A stretch of 64,000 bases of DNA from Spongiibacter taiwanensis (GTDB taxonomy: Bacteria; Pseudomonadota; Gammaproteobacteria; Pseudomonadales; Spongiibacteraceae), in the NCBI RefSeq assembly GCF_023702635.1, contig NZ_CP098455.1, positions 1,550,001-1,614,000 on the forward strand, given 5' to 3'. A program made the position numbers and the translations under genes. Positions 12,013 through 19,754 of the stretch are shown piece after piece (the first letter of the stretch is position 1; every line of letters begins with the position of its first letter). The notes below the pieces were generated by a model that was given only the letters and a program-made list of their open reading frames with translations, did not search any database and had not been told where the DNA came from.

Positions 12013-12020
12013 CGGCTGAG

Positions 12021-13364
12021 TTACCCCTGGGCCGAGCGCTGACCGGGACCATTGCCATCACGGGGCGGCCTGGGCATTCCTTGACCCGATTGGCCCGTGC
12101 CCACTTTGCCCTCGCCGCGCTGTCTCTCTCCACGCAGTCCCTCACTCGATAGCCCTTCACCACGCTGAACAGGCGCAGCGCCATCCACCGGTGCACTGGC
12201 AGCGGCCTCCTGCCCTTCAACCACGACTGGGCGGCCATCTCGCAAACGGTCCAGGCCTTCCAGCACCACCTGAGCCCCGGCCTGTAAGCCATGGGTCACC
12301 GCAACCCGGTCGGCATCGCTGGCGCCCAACTCGACGGTCCGCAAAAAGGCGCTGCCGTCTTCAACCACATACACATAATCGCCCTGGGAGCCATGCTGCA
12401 CCGCGTCGGTAGGGATGGTCAGCACATCGTCGATTTGCGCCAGACGCAGACGCACATTTACAAACTGGTTTGGAAACAAGACTTCATCGCTGTTGGCAAA
12501 CACCGCCTTGATGCGCAGGGTGCCAGTGGCAGTATCAATCTGGTTATCCAGGCTCTGCAGGATGCCGCTGGCCATGACTTGCTGCTCGTCCCGGCTCAAT
12601 GCCTCTACCACCAAAGGCGAGTTCGCCTCGACCATCGCCCGCCGCAGCGCACCCACCTGCACCTCCGGCACGGTAAAAAAGACGGCGATGGGCTGGGTCT
12701 GGGTAATGGTCACCAGCCCCTCTTCCTCATTGGCGGCAATCAAATTACCGGCATCTACCCGACGCAAGCCGAGCCGCCCGGCAATGGGCGCCTTGATCGT
12801 TGTCCAGGAAAGTTGCAGTCGGGCATCGTCCACCTCGGCCTGGCCGGTCTTTTGCGCACCGCGCAGCTGACGCACCAGCGCCGCCTGGCTATCCAGTTGT
12901 TGGCGGGCAATGGAGTCTTCGTCATACAGCCCCTGATAAAGCTTTAAATCCGCCTCGGCGTTTTCCAACTGAGCGCGGTTCTGCTGCAGCTGACCTTCAG
13001 CCTGGGCAAGCTGGGCCTCAAAGGGCGCGGGGTCGATCTGAGCCAGGGTGTCGCCGGCGGCGACCATGGCCCCCTCGGCAAACAACACCTCATCCAACAC
13101 CCCGGCCACCCGGCTGCGTACCACCACCGTATTCAGGGCAGTCACGGTACCGATGGAATGCAGGCGCACATTCAGGCTGCCCAGTTCGGCAGGCACCACC
13201 CTCACCGAGGTCGCCTGCCCGCCCCACCCCCGGCGCATCGGCTCGGGCTGACTTTCACCGCCGCTGGCACTGAGCAGATACCAGGCACCGCCAATTAGCG
13301 CGAGCAGGAGCAGCAACCAGATCATCACATTGCGTTGCTGACGGGAGGGAAAAGATTGGCTCAT
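12021..13364 (-). CDS. mdtA: RND efflux periplasmic adaptor (membrane fusion protein), MdtA-like
   Basis: From the ATG at 13364 ([12 protein letters not shown]) the product is about 447 residues. It has one N-terminal membrane anchor ([19 protein letters not shown]), a biotinyl-lipoyl-like half ([20 protein letters not shown]), a coiled-coil hairpin rich in Gln, Glu and Ala, the second lipoyl half ([20 protein letters not shown]) and beta-barrel segments. The C-terminal tail is rich in Gly, Arg and Gln. An upstream ATG at 13454 would add 30 residues that look non-coding, and an AAGAGAA motif precedes the chosen start. It heads the four-gene efflux operon and links the pumps to the outer-membrane duct. 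Confidence 0.9.
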   Translation of the reverse strand: MSQSFPSRQQRNVMIWLLLLLALIGGAWYLLSASGGESQPEPMRRGWGGQATSVRVVPAELGSLNVRLHSIGTVTALNTVVVRSRVAGVLDEVLFAEGAMVAAGDTLAQIDPAPFEAQLAQAEGQLQQNRAQLENAEADLKLYQGLYDEDSIARQQLDSQAALVRQLRGAQKTGQAEVDDARLQLSWTTIKAPIAGRLGLRRVDAGNLIAANEEEGLVTITQTQPIAVFFTVPEVQVGALRRAMVEANSPLVVEALSRDEQQVMASGILQSLDNQIDTATGTLRIKAVFANSDEVLFPNQFVNVRLRLAQIDDVLTIPTDAVQHGSQGDYVYVVEDGSAFLRTVELGASDADRVAVTHGLQAGAQVVLEGLDRLRDGRPVVVEGQEAAASAPVDGAAPVQRGEGLSSEGLRGERQRGEGKVGTGQSGQGMPRPPRDGNGPGQRSAQG

Positions 13365-13477
13365 GAAATGACGTTCTCTTGTCGCGGACCACTGACCGGC
13401 AGCCTGCCTCCTCGGGTTAGCGGCAGCAATCAACGGTGGGCTCGTTGGGACCACCCACAGTCGTCATGGTGGTCAGC

Positions 13478-13518
13478 TCGAAAAGAAAGGGCGCAGCGGC
13501 AACTTAACCGGCGCCCTT
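13478..13518 (-). terminator. Probable rho-independent terminator after exbD
   Basis: On the minus strand an 8-bp stem (AAGGGCGC and GCGCCCTT, bases 13511-13518 and 13487-13494) is followed by a T-rich run, TTCTTTT. A second short stem-loop sits at 13588-13604, just after the exbD stop. This separates tonB-exbB-exbD from the efflux operon downstream. Confidence 0.6.
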
Positions 13519-13610
13519 GGAGTATTTAACACAGCAAGGAAGAAAACCCTTCGGACTTTTTGCAGAATAATCTGTCGCTCAGACTCAGCGCTGAAGCTCA
13601 GCGCAACCGC

Positions 13611-14024
13611 TTAGCCTTGGGGATCCGTCACAAACCCCAGCTTCAAAATGCCCGCCCGCTGCACTGCCGCCATCACCTTGAGGACTTCCTCGTAGTTGGC
13701 CTTGCGATCGCCGCGCAGGTGAATCTCGGGCTGGGGTTGCTTTTGGGCCGCTTCAGCCAAGCGCGCATCCAGCTCGGCCGGGGTCAGTTCATCGGTATTC
13801 CAGTGAATCACCCCCGCCGCGTTTACCGCCAGGTTTACCGTGTCGGGTTTGACCTGGTTTGGCGTATTGCTCGCCCGGGGCAGATCCACTTTCACCGAGT
13901 GGGTAATCACCGGCACGGTGATAATAAAGATAATCAGCAACACCAACATGACATCCACCAGCGGGGTCATGTTGATTTCACTCATTACCTCGCCGTCATC
14001 ATCAAAGCCACCACCAAAAGACAT
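13611..14024 (-). CDS. exbD: Biopolymer transport protein ExbD
   Basis: The 137-residue product has a short cytoplasmic start, the conserved SEINMTPLVDVMLVLLIIF membrane helix with its proton-path Asp, and a periplasmic domain ending in the VMAAVQRAGILKLGFVTDP motif typical of ExbD/TolR. It overlaps exbB by one base. ExbB and ExbD form the proton-driven motor that energises TonB. The motor presumably serves the two TonB receptors in this window and others elsewhere. Confidence 0.95.
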   Translation of the reverse strand: MSFGGGFDDDGEVMSEINMTPLVDVMLVLLIIFIITVPVITHSVKVDLPRASNTPNQVKPDTVNLAVNAAGVIHWNTDELTPAELDARLAEAAQKQPQPEIHLRGDRKANYEEVLKVMAAVQRAGILKLGFVTDPQG

Positions 14025-14761
14025 CAGTTCGCCTCCTGCCGGGCGAGGCTAAACTTGCTCACGGCGACAGGAATGGCCGACTTTTTGGGGGACGGTGGCG
14101 CGCCGGTTAACAGGTAGGCATGCAGCTGGTGGGCAAAGCGGTTGAGCTTGCCGATCACCCCTTTGTTCGCCTTGGCCAGCGCGTTGTAGGCCAGCACCGC
14201 GGGTATCGCCACTGCCAAGCCGAAGGCCGTCATAATCAGCGCCTCCCCCACCGGGCCGGCGACCTTATCGATACTGGCCTGACCGGAAACGCCGATCCCC
14301 ACCAGGGCGTGATAAATCCCCCACACGGTGCCGAACAAGCCGACAAAGGGCGCAGTGGAACCCACCGAGGCCAGAATCGCCAGGCCCCGTTGCAGGCGCT
14401 CGGCGCTTTCGTCAATGGAGCCCTTCAGGCAAGCAGTCACCCAGTCGGCCAGGGGCATATGGCCGTGCAGATCATCCCGATGGTGCAAGTGGTGCGCCAC
14501 CGCCGCCTCGCCCTCTTCGGCCAGGTTGCGGTAGGGGTTATCTTTGACCGGGCCAAACAGCGCCAGGCCCTCTTCAAAACTGTGGGTATGCCAGAATTTT
14601 TGCAGCGCCGCTTCCGATTTACGCAGCCGACTCAGACGCCAGGTGCGCACCACAATCACAAACCAGGAAGCCACCGACATCAGCAACAGGGTTATCGCCA
14701 CCGCCTTGATGATGGCATCGCCCTGGTTCCACATTGCCTCGACACCGTAGGGGTTATTCAT
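14024..14761 (-). CDS. exbB: Biopolymer transport protein ExbB (MotA/TolQ/ExbB channel family)
   Basis: The 245-residue product has three membrane segments: about residues 18-38, then a helix pair containing STAPFVGLFGTVWGIYHALV and GEALIMTAFGLAVAIPAVLA. These are the signature helices of ExbB. The ATG at 14761 was chosen because AGGA precedes it by about nine bases; an upstream ATG at 14797 adds 12 unrelated residues. It lies between tonB and exbD. Confidence 0.94.
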   Translation of the reverse strand: MNNPYGVEAMWNQGDAIIKAVAITLLLMSVASWFVIVVRTWRLSRLRKSEAALQKFWHTHSFEEGLALFGPVKDNPYRNLAEEGEAAVAHHLHHRDDLHGHMPLADWVTACLKGSIDESAERLQRGLAILASVGSTAPFVGLFGTVWGIYHALVGIGVSGQASIDKVAGPVGEALIMTAFGLAVAIPAVLAYNALAKANKGVIGKLNRFAHQLHAYLLTGAPPSPKKSAIPVAVSKFSLARQEAN

Positions 14762-14833
14762 TGCTCTGTCCTCATTCGCGCGGCCGCCTTCTGGCACGCC
14801 GCAGTATTCAATTCAGCCTGCGCCCCGTTCCCA

Positions 14834-15544
14834 TCAATTGAGGGAAAACTCCAGGGGCTGCAGATACCAGAAGGCAATGGGGGTATCACCGCGCTTGGCG
14901 GGCAGATACGTCCAGCGCTTGACCGCCGCCACCGCCGTTTTGTCCAGCCGGGGATAGCCGCTGGATACCTTGATTTTGATCTCCCCCACACTGCCATCGG
15001 GCAGTATCAACACCAGCAACTCCACGATGCCCTCTTCCTTCAGCCGCCGTGAAATACTCGGGTAGGCCGGGGCCGGGTTGTTCATCGGATTGGCATCGTG
15101 CCGGGGTGGCGTCACCGGTGCGCCTTGATGATCGTTCTGTTTATCAGCTAGCGCCGACTTTTTCCGCGGCTCCGCTACCGGCTCCGGCTGAGGCGGCTCT
15201 ACGGGCTCCTGGGTAATCGCCTTTTCCGAGGGCGGCGCCGCCACTGGCGGCGGCTGGGTCTTGGGTTCAGGCCGGGGCTTGGGTTTTGGTTTGGGCTTTG
15301 GTTTGGGTTTCGGGTCCGGCTTTGGCTTGGGCTGGTCCTTTTCCCTGGGCCTTGGCGGTGGCGCCTTGCTGGCACTGGGCTGTTGCACCTGTTCCGCCGG
15401 CGGTGCAGGCACCAGCACTCCCGCCAGGGTCGGCATGACCAACGTCTCGGCCGCTGGCGTAGGCGCCCGGGTCAGCCAGACAATGGCGCCAGCGTGCACA
15501 GCCACAACCAAAACCAGCCCCAGCCAGGAATCCTTCAAATGCAT
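14834..15544 (-). CDS. tonB: Energy-transducing protein TonB
   Basis: The 236-residue product has an N-terminal membrane anchor (residues about 8-27), a long periplasmic Pro/Lys spacer at about 50-110 made of KP repeats, and a C-terminal TonB domain with AYPSISRRLKEEGIVELLV, the SSGYPRLDKTAVAAVKRW motif and a YLQPLEFSLN end. The anchor transmits ExbBD motor force, and the C-terminal domain binds the TonB box of receptors. The gene is the first of tonB-exbB-exbD and lies about 150 bp downstream of a Fur-box-like palindrome. Confidence 0.95.
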   Translation of the reverse strand: MHLKDSWLGLVLVVAVHAGAIVWLTRAPTPAAETLVMPTLAGVLVPAPPAEQVQQPSASKAPPPRPREKDQPKPKPDPKPKPKPKPKPKPRPEPKTQPPPVAAPPSEKAITQEPVEPPQPEPVAEPRKKSALADKQNDHQGAPVTPPRHDANPMNNPAPAYPSISRRLKEEGIVELLVLILPDGSVGEIKIKVSSGYPRLDKTAVAAVKRWTYLPAKRGDTPIAFWYLQPLEFSLN

Positions 15545-15693
15545 TAGCTAAAATCTCGTCTGCGCAGAAAGACCTTGTCGCCCCACACCAGTGAGTGGCG
15601 ACGCTCCTGAGTGCGGCTTATCCAAAGCAAACTTCACCCAAGATGGCTCAGCTGATACTCACCTAACGGGCGACTGGCCTACTGCGCAAATAT

Positions 15694-15718
15694 GCAAATG
15701 ATAATTCATATTATTTGC
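15694..15718 (-). promoter_or_regulatory. Putative Fur box upstream of tonB
   Basis: GCAAATGATAATTCATATTATTTGC is a near-perfect 25-bp palindrome (listed by position 15694-15718; arms GCAAAT and ATTTGC). Its core TGATAAT matches one half of the Fur 7-1-7 consensus fully and the other half partly. The site lies in the 287-bp gap between tonB and regA, at the place expected for iron control of the TonB motor. The binding protein is inferred, not shown. Confidence 0.65.
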
Positions 15719-15831
15719 ATCTGCAATTAGAAAGACCCGCGAAGCCCCCTTCGCACCAGGGCGCTCACAGAGGGATAAAAAGCCAGATGAGTCTTGGCCG
15801 CGGCGAACGCCAGACTGAAAACAGAGGGGGG

Positions 15832-16386
15832 TTACTTGACCTGTTGCTTGGCTAACTTGCGCGCCAGGGTACGGCGATGCATGCCCAGGCGACGGGCGGT
15901 TTCGGAAATATTAAAACCGGTTTCGGCCAGGGTCTGGTGAATTCGCTCCCATTCCAGGGTTTTGATGGAGGTCGAGCGGCCGGTAATTTTGGTCTCAACA
16001 TTGCCTTCCACACTCTGGAAGGCGGCCTCAATATCATCGGTGTTAGACGGCTTGGCCAGATAATGACAGGCACCCAGCTTGACCGCCTCAACCGCCGTGG
16101 CAATGCTGGCATAGCCGGTCAGCACCACAATCAACATATCCGCGTCGTGCGTATTGAGCTCCTGCACGCAGGCCAGCCCGGAGGCCTCGCCCTCCAGTTT
16201 CAGGTCGACCACCGCGTACCCCGGGGTGCAGGTTTTCAAAACCTCCTTGCAACCGTCCAGGCCAGTGGCGCGAAACACTTGGTAGCCACGCCGCTCAAAG
16301 GAGCGGCTCAGGGTACGGGCAAAGGTGTCGTCATCTTCCACCAATAGCAATTGACGGACTGCTTCAGCGGCGTGGGTCATCGCCAT
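15832..16386 (-). CDS. regA: Redox response regulator, RegA/PrrA/ActR family
   Basis: The 184-residue product has a receiver domain with the acidic patch EDDD at 17-20, phosphoacceptor Asp61, Thr90 and Lys112. A linker leads to a Fis-type helix-turn-helix, NISETARRLGMHRRTLARK, at about 158-178. This short layout is characteristic of RegA/PrrA/ActR/RoxR. The start overlaps the regB stop by about 23 bases; a second ATG six bases in is equally plausible. Family members switch genes for respiration according to quinone redox state. The neighbouring cyoABCD genes are a likely target. Confidence 0.92.
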   Translation of the reverse strand: MAMTHAAEAVRQLLLVEDDDTFARTLSRSFERRGYQVFRATGLDGCKEVLKTCTPGYAVVDLKLEGEASGLACVQELNTHDADMLIVVLTGYASIATAVEAVKLGACHYLAKPSNTDDIEAAFQSVEGNVETKITGRSTSIKTLEWERIHQTLAETGFNISETARRLGMHRRTLARKLAKQQVK

Positions 16387-17707
16387 CCTCCTTCAATCGC
16401 AGGGCGCTCAGGGGCAAACGCAAGCTCACTTCAGCCCCGCCCTCGGGCAGGTTTTTTGCGCTTACTTGGCCACCCAGAATATGGGCCACATTAAACACCA
16501 GAAACAGGCCGAGACCGCTACCGGGCCGACCTTTGGTGGACTGGTAGGGCTTGCCCAGATTCTCAATGACTTTACGGTCAAAACCCGGCCCACGATCAAG
16601 CACCTGCAGCAAGACCGCGTCCTGCTGGCGAGACAGTCGCAAGCCCACCCAGGTGGGCGAGGCCTCCAGCGCATTGTCGAGCAGGTTGCAGACGGTTTGC
16701 TTGAGAACCGAGTCCGAGGCGATATCCACATCATCGCCAAACTCGTTGTCGAAGTGGAAGGCCTGGGTCTTGCGGGTCTGCTGCCACTCCTCGGTGAGCT
16801 GTTCGAAAAACTCGCAGACGCTGGTCTCTTCGGACTCCTCGCCCCGGGTCTCGCCCGCCGACAGCAATATGCCACTAACGATAGATTTACAGCGCGCCAC
16901 CTGGGTTTGCATGTCTTCCACTTCTTCCCGCAGCGTCGGATCTTTCATCAGCGCTGGCATATGCCGCCAGTCGCCCAGAATCACCGCGATGGTGGCCAGC
17001 GGGGTGCCCAGTTCATGGGCCGCCCCCGACGCCAACAGGCCCATGCGCAATATATGCTCACCCTCCAGACTGCGCTGGCGCAGCTCCGCCAGCCGGGCGT
17101 CGTGCTCCCGCCGGTTGCGATTGATGCGGTTGACAAACACCACCACCAGGGCCGCATTCAGCAGCAGGCAGATAAACATGCCCTGCACGTAATAACTGTC
17201 CAGCCCCTGGCTGTAGTCGTGGGGCAGATTGATGGTCGGCGCCCGCTCGGCCAGCCAGAAGAAACACAGGGAGGCCAGGCCCAGCAGCGCCCAGGCATAG
17301 GGCGCTGCCATCAGCACACCCGCCATCGCCACCTGAAACAGATACAAAAAGACAAAGGGATTGGCGACACCGCCGCTGAGATAGAGCTGGAAGGTCAGGG
17401 TGATCATATCCACCACCAGCCCCAGCAACAGCTCCCGGGCATGGATACGCCGCCGCACCCGAAAACTCACTTCATAAAGCGCATTGAAGAACACCAGCAC
17501 CGCCAAGCCGGTAAACATCAAGCGCAGAGGCAGCTCAATGCCGAAGCTGTAATGGGTGACCACAATGGTGAGCAACTGGCCCAGCACCGCCACCCAGCGC
17601 AGCTTGACCAGCTCGCGCATGTGTTTGCCGAGGGTGTTGGAATCCTCAGTGTTCACCAGCGCTGAGTTCATCAGTGCGCTGGAGTTACCGGCGGCGTACA
17701 GCCCCAT
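16364..17707 (-). CDS. regB: Redox-sensing histidine kinase, RegB/PrrB/ActS family
   Basis: The 447-residue product has about six N-terminal membrane helices containing GGVANPF at 112-118, the quinone-sensing heptapeptide of RegB. The H-box SGAAHELGTPLATI carries His231. Cys273 in ARCKSIVSG sits at the place of the redox-active RegB cysteine. The ATPase domain ends with the GSGLGLF box. The exact start is uncertain, since later ATGs at residues 13 and 30 are possible. Kinase and regulator genes overlap, as in other RegBA operons. A repeat element lies just upstream of the gene, so its promoter position is unclear. Confidence 0.93.
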   Translation of the reverse strand: MGLYAAGNSSALMNSALVNTEDSNTLGKHMRELVKLRWVAVLGQLLTIVVTHYSFGIELPLRLMFTGLAVLVFFNALYEVSFRVRRRIHARELLLGLVVDMITLTFQLYLSGGVANPFVFLYLFQVAMAGVLMAAPYAWALLGLASLCFFWLAERAPTINLPHDYSQGLDSYYVQGMFICLLLNAALVVVFVNRINRNRREHDARLAELRQRSLEGEHILRMGLLASGAAHELGTPLATIAVILGDWRHMPALMKDPTLREEVEDMQTQVARCKSIVSGILLSAGETRGEESEETSVCEFFEQLTEEWQQTRKTQAFHFDNEFGDDVDIASDSVLKQTVCNLLDNALEASPTWVGLRLSRQQDAVLLQVLDRGPGFDRKVIENLGKPYQSTKGRPGSGLGLFLVFNVAHILGGQVSAKNLPEGGAEVSLRLPLSALRLKEDGDDPRR

Positions 17708-17790
17708 TGTCGGGATACCTCTGAGCTGGAAGTGCTAGCCGGGAAGTATACGCATTTGGGCAGAGGGTGGCAGCTTTGGAGGGTCTGGGT

Positions 17791-17952
17791 CGAAAGTCGG
17801 ACGTCTGACGTCTGACGTCTAGGGCAAGATCCAGCGGCAATACCCGCAATGCATACTGCCAGGCTTCCAAGTGCCGGAGCCCCAGGCCAGCAGAACCCTG
17901 CCGAGCGGGTTTCGCGTCAGACGTCCGACTTCCGACTTCCGACGTCCGACCG
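17791..17952. repeat. Inverted-repeat element with GTCGGACGTCTGACG arms
   Basis: GTCGGACGTCTGACG at 17796-17810 and its exact reverse complement at 17915-17929 flank about 104 bases. Each arm extends into short tandem copies: GACGTCT on the left, and TCCGACT/TCCGACG on the right as far as 17952. The element lies between the 3' end of the SURF1 gene and the start of regB and supplies the last ~45 codons of SURF1. Two further loci in the window (54303-54410 and 58112-58378) are built from similar GAC-containing short repeats. Confidence 0.85.
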
Positions 17953-18727
17953 CCCCGCGCCAATCCCGCAGCAGCCCCCGGCCAATCAGTCCCGCGGCCA
18001 CCACCATCAACAAGGCCATGCCATACCAGGTGAGGGCGTAGACAAGATGGCTGTTGTGGAAAGTGATCACCGTCAGACCGCCGACGGGCCCACCGGCCGG
18101 CTCGGCGGACACCGCCGCTGAACCGGGGCTGCCGGGCTGAGCGGCGTCGGCATCGATAAAATAGGGCGCTAGAGGTCGGCCCTGACCGTAGCCTTTGGCC
18201 TCGGCGATGGCGGCCACATCCCGGGAGTACCAGCGATCCGCATCGGGATCATTGTCACGCAAGTAGGCGCCACCGGGTTCACTGATGCGCAGCAAACCTT
18301 CAAGGCGCACTTGCCCCTCGGGAACCGGCGCCGGGCTCTCGCCCTGACCGATATAACCGCGATTGATCAACACCAGGGTGCCGTCGGGCCGCTGCAGCGG
18401 CGTAAGCACCCAGTAGCCGCTGCCCAGCTCGGTAGCCGCCACGACCTGGGTGTTAGCATTTTGCAGAAACTGACCACTGACCCACACCCGCCGGTACTCA
18501 GCGGCGTCTCGGGTCACCGCGGACCACTCGGCGCGAACCGGTGCACTGACCGCATCGGCATGGGCGCGCTGTTCTACTCGCTCAATCAAATCGAGCTTCC
18601 ACACTCGCCGCTCAAGCTGCCAATTGCCCAGCAACACAAAGCCCACCAGGCTGATCAACGCGAGCCCCAGAAACAACAATCCCGCGACCTGCCGGAGGCG
18701 GGTGCGGGATTTTTGATGCGATGCCAT
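17819..18727 (-). CDS. SURF1 family protein with repeat-derived C-terminal tail
   Basis: The 302-residue frame has an N-terminal membrane helix (about 14-34, ending GNWQLERR), the SURF1 core with GSGYWVLTPL and LVLINRGYIG, and a C-terminal helix HLVYALTWYGMALLMVVAAG at about 227-246. SURF1 helps assemble heme-copper oxidases and handles heme. Normal members end shortly after the second helix. Here residues about 258-302 are read from the inverted-repeat element at 17791-17952, so the native end probably lay near LLRDWRG. The gene follows cyoD in the same direction. Confidence 0.88.
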   Translation of the reverse strand: MASHQKSRTRLRQVAGLLFLGLALISLVGFVLLGNWQLERRVWKLDLIERVEQRAHADAVSAPVRAEWSAVTRDAAEYRRVWVSGQFLQNANTQVVAATELGSGYWVLTPLQRPDGTLVLINRGYIGQGESPAPVPEGQVRLEGLLRISEPGGAYLRDNDPDADRWYSRDVAAIAEAKGYGQGRPLAPYFIDADAAQPGSPGSAAVSAEPAGGPVGGLTVITFHNSHLVYALTWYGMALLMVVAAGLIGRGLLRDWRGAVGRRKSEVGRLTRNPLGRVLLAWGSGTWKPGSMHCGYCRWILP

Positions 18728-18765
18728 CGGAAAACCTTAGCAGCAGTGATTCAGGGCGGTGCCCG

Positions 18766-19122
18766 TCACATGCCCGGCATCATATTGGCATTCATGTGGT
18801 ACATCACCCACAGGGAGCCAAACAGGGTGATAAACAGCAGCACCGCCGTAAAGATGAGTGCCAGCATGTTCCAGCCACCCTCCGAGTGAAAGTTCATGTG
18901 CAGGAAGTACACCATGTGCACCACAATCTGCACCACGGCAAAGGCCAGAATCACCATCACGGTGACATTTTGGGAGGTAAACACATCGCCCATCACCAGC
19001 CAGAAGGGAATGGCGGTGAGAAACACCGAGGCCAGAAAGCCGATCATGTAGCCGCTAAAGCTGGCGTGGGGGCCTTCTTCCTCGTGGTGGTCGTGATCGT
19101 TATGTGAGTGATGATCGCTCAT
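18766..19122 (-). CDS. cyoD: Cytochrome bo3 ubiquinol oxidase subunit IV
   Basis: The 118-residue product starts at the ATG of MSDHHSHNDHDHHEEE, whose ATGA overlaps the cyoC stop; a longer upstream frame is rejected. It has a His-rich N-terminus and three membrane helices, including VTVMVILAFAVVQIVVHMVY and the HMNFHSEGGWNML loop typical of CyoD. It is the last cyo gene before the SURF1 gene. No cyoE (heme O synthase) follows it. Confidence 0.93.
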   Translation of the reverse strand: MSDHHSHNDHDHHEEEGPHASFSGYMIGFLASVFLTAIPFWLVMGDVFTSQNVTVMVILAFAVVQIVVHMVYFLHMNFHSEGGWNMLALIFTAVLLFITLFGSLWVMYHMNANMMPGM

Positions 19123-19754
19123 GACATGGACCCCATCAGATAAACAAAGGTAAAGACACCAATCCAGACCACGTCCAAAAAGTGCCAGAACATAGACAGA
19201 CAATAAACCCGGCGACGGTTAGCGGTGTTCAAGCCGTGCTTGTTGATCTGCACCAGCAGGGTCACCAACCAGATGCAGCCAAAGGTGACGTGCAGACCGT
19301 GGGTGCCGACCAAGGCAAAAAAGGCCGACAAAAAGGCGCTGCGCTGGGGACCGGCACCGAGGTGGATCATGTGCTGGAATTCGTACAGCTCCACCGCCAA
19401 AAAGCACAGGCCCAGAAAGCCGGTGATCATCAGCCAGGTCATCGTGCCCTTCACTTTTTTCTGCTGCATTTGCAGCATGGCAAAGCCATAGGTGATGGAC
19501 GACAACAGCAGGAAGGTGGTGTTCAGCGCCACCAGAGGCAGGTCAAACAGCTCGGCCCCCGTTGGGCCACCGGCGTAGGCCGAGCTGAGCACGCCATAGG
19601 TGGCAAACAGGGCCGCAAAGATGAGGCAGTCGCTCATCAGATAGAGCCAGAAACCCAGCAGGGTGCCGTTGGCAACGTGGTGCTCGCCGGTTACCAGAAA
19701 TTCGCGTTTTCCGGTTTCGTTGGTAGACACGGTGGTAGACACGGTCGTAGACAT
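19119..19754 (-). CDS. cyoC: Cytochrome bo3 ubiquinol oxidase subunit III
   Basis: The 211-residue product has five predicted membrane helices, with FWLYLMSDCLIFAALFATY near the start, a central FLAVELYEFQHMIHLGAGPQ, and LVGTHGLHVTFGCIWLV plus WHFLDVVWIGVFTFVYL near the end. These are the conserved motifs of heme-copper oxidase subunit III. The N-terminus contains a duplicated STTVSTTVSTNE run. The gene overlaps cyoB by one base and cyoD by four. Confidence 0.95.
   Translation of the reverse strand: MSTTVSTTVSTNETGKREFLVTGEHHVANGTLLGFWLYLMSDCLIFAALFATYGVLSSAYAGGPTGAELFDLPLVALNTTFLLLSSITYGFAMLQMQQKKVKGTMTWLMITGFLGLCFLAVELYEFQHMIHLGAGPQRSAFLSAFFALVGTHGLHVTFGCIWLVTLLVQINKHGLNTANRRRVYCLSMFWHFLDVVWIGVFTFVYLMGSMS

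Noticed and set aside
16466-17665. 399-codon plus-strand frame
   Set aside because: Antisense shadow of the regB gene; composition is typical of reversed high-GC coding DNA.
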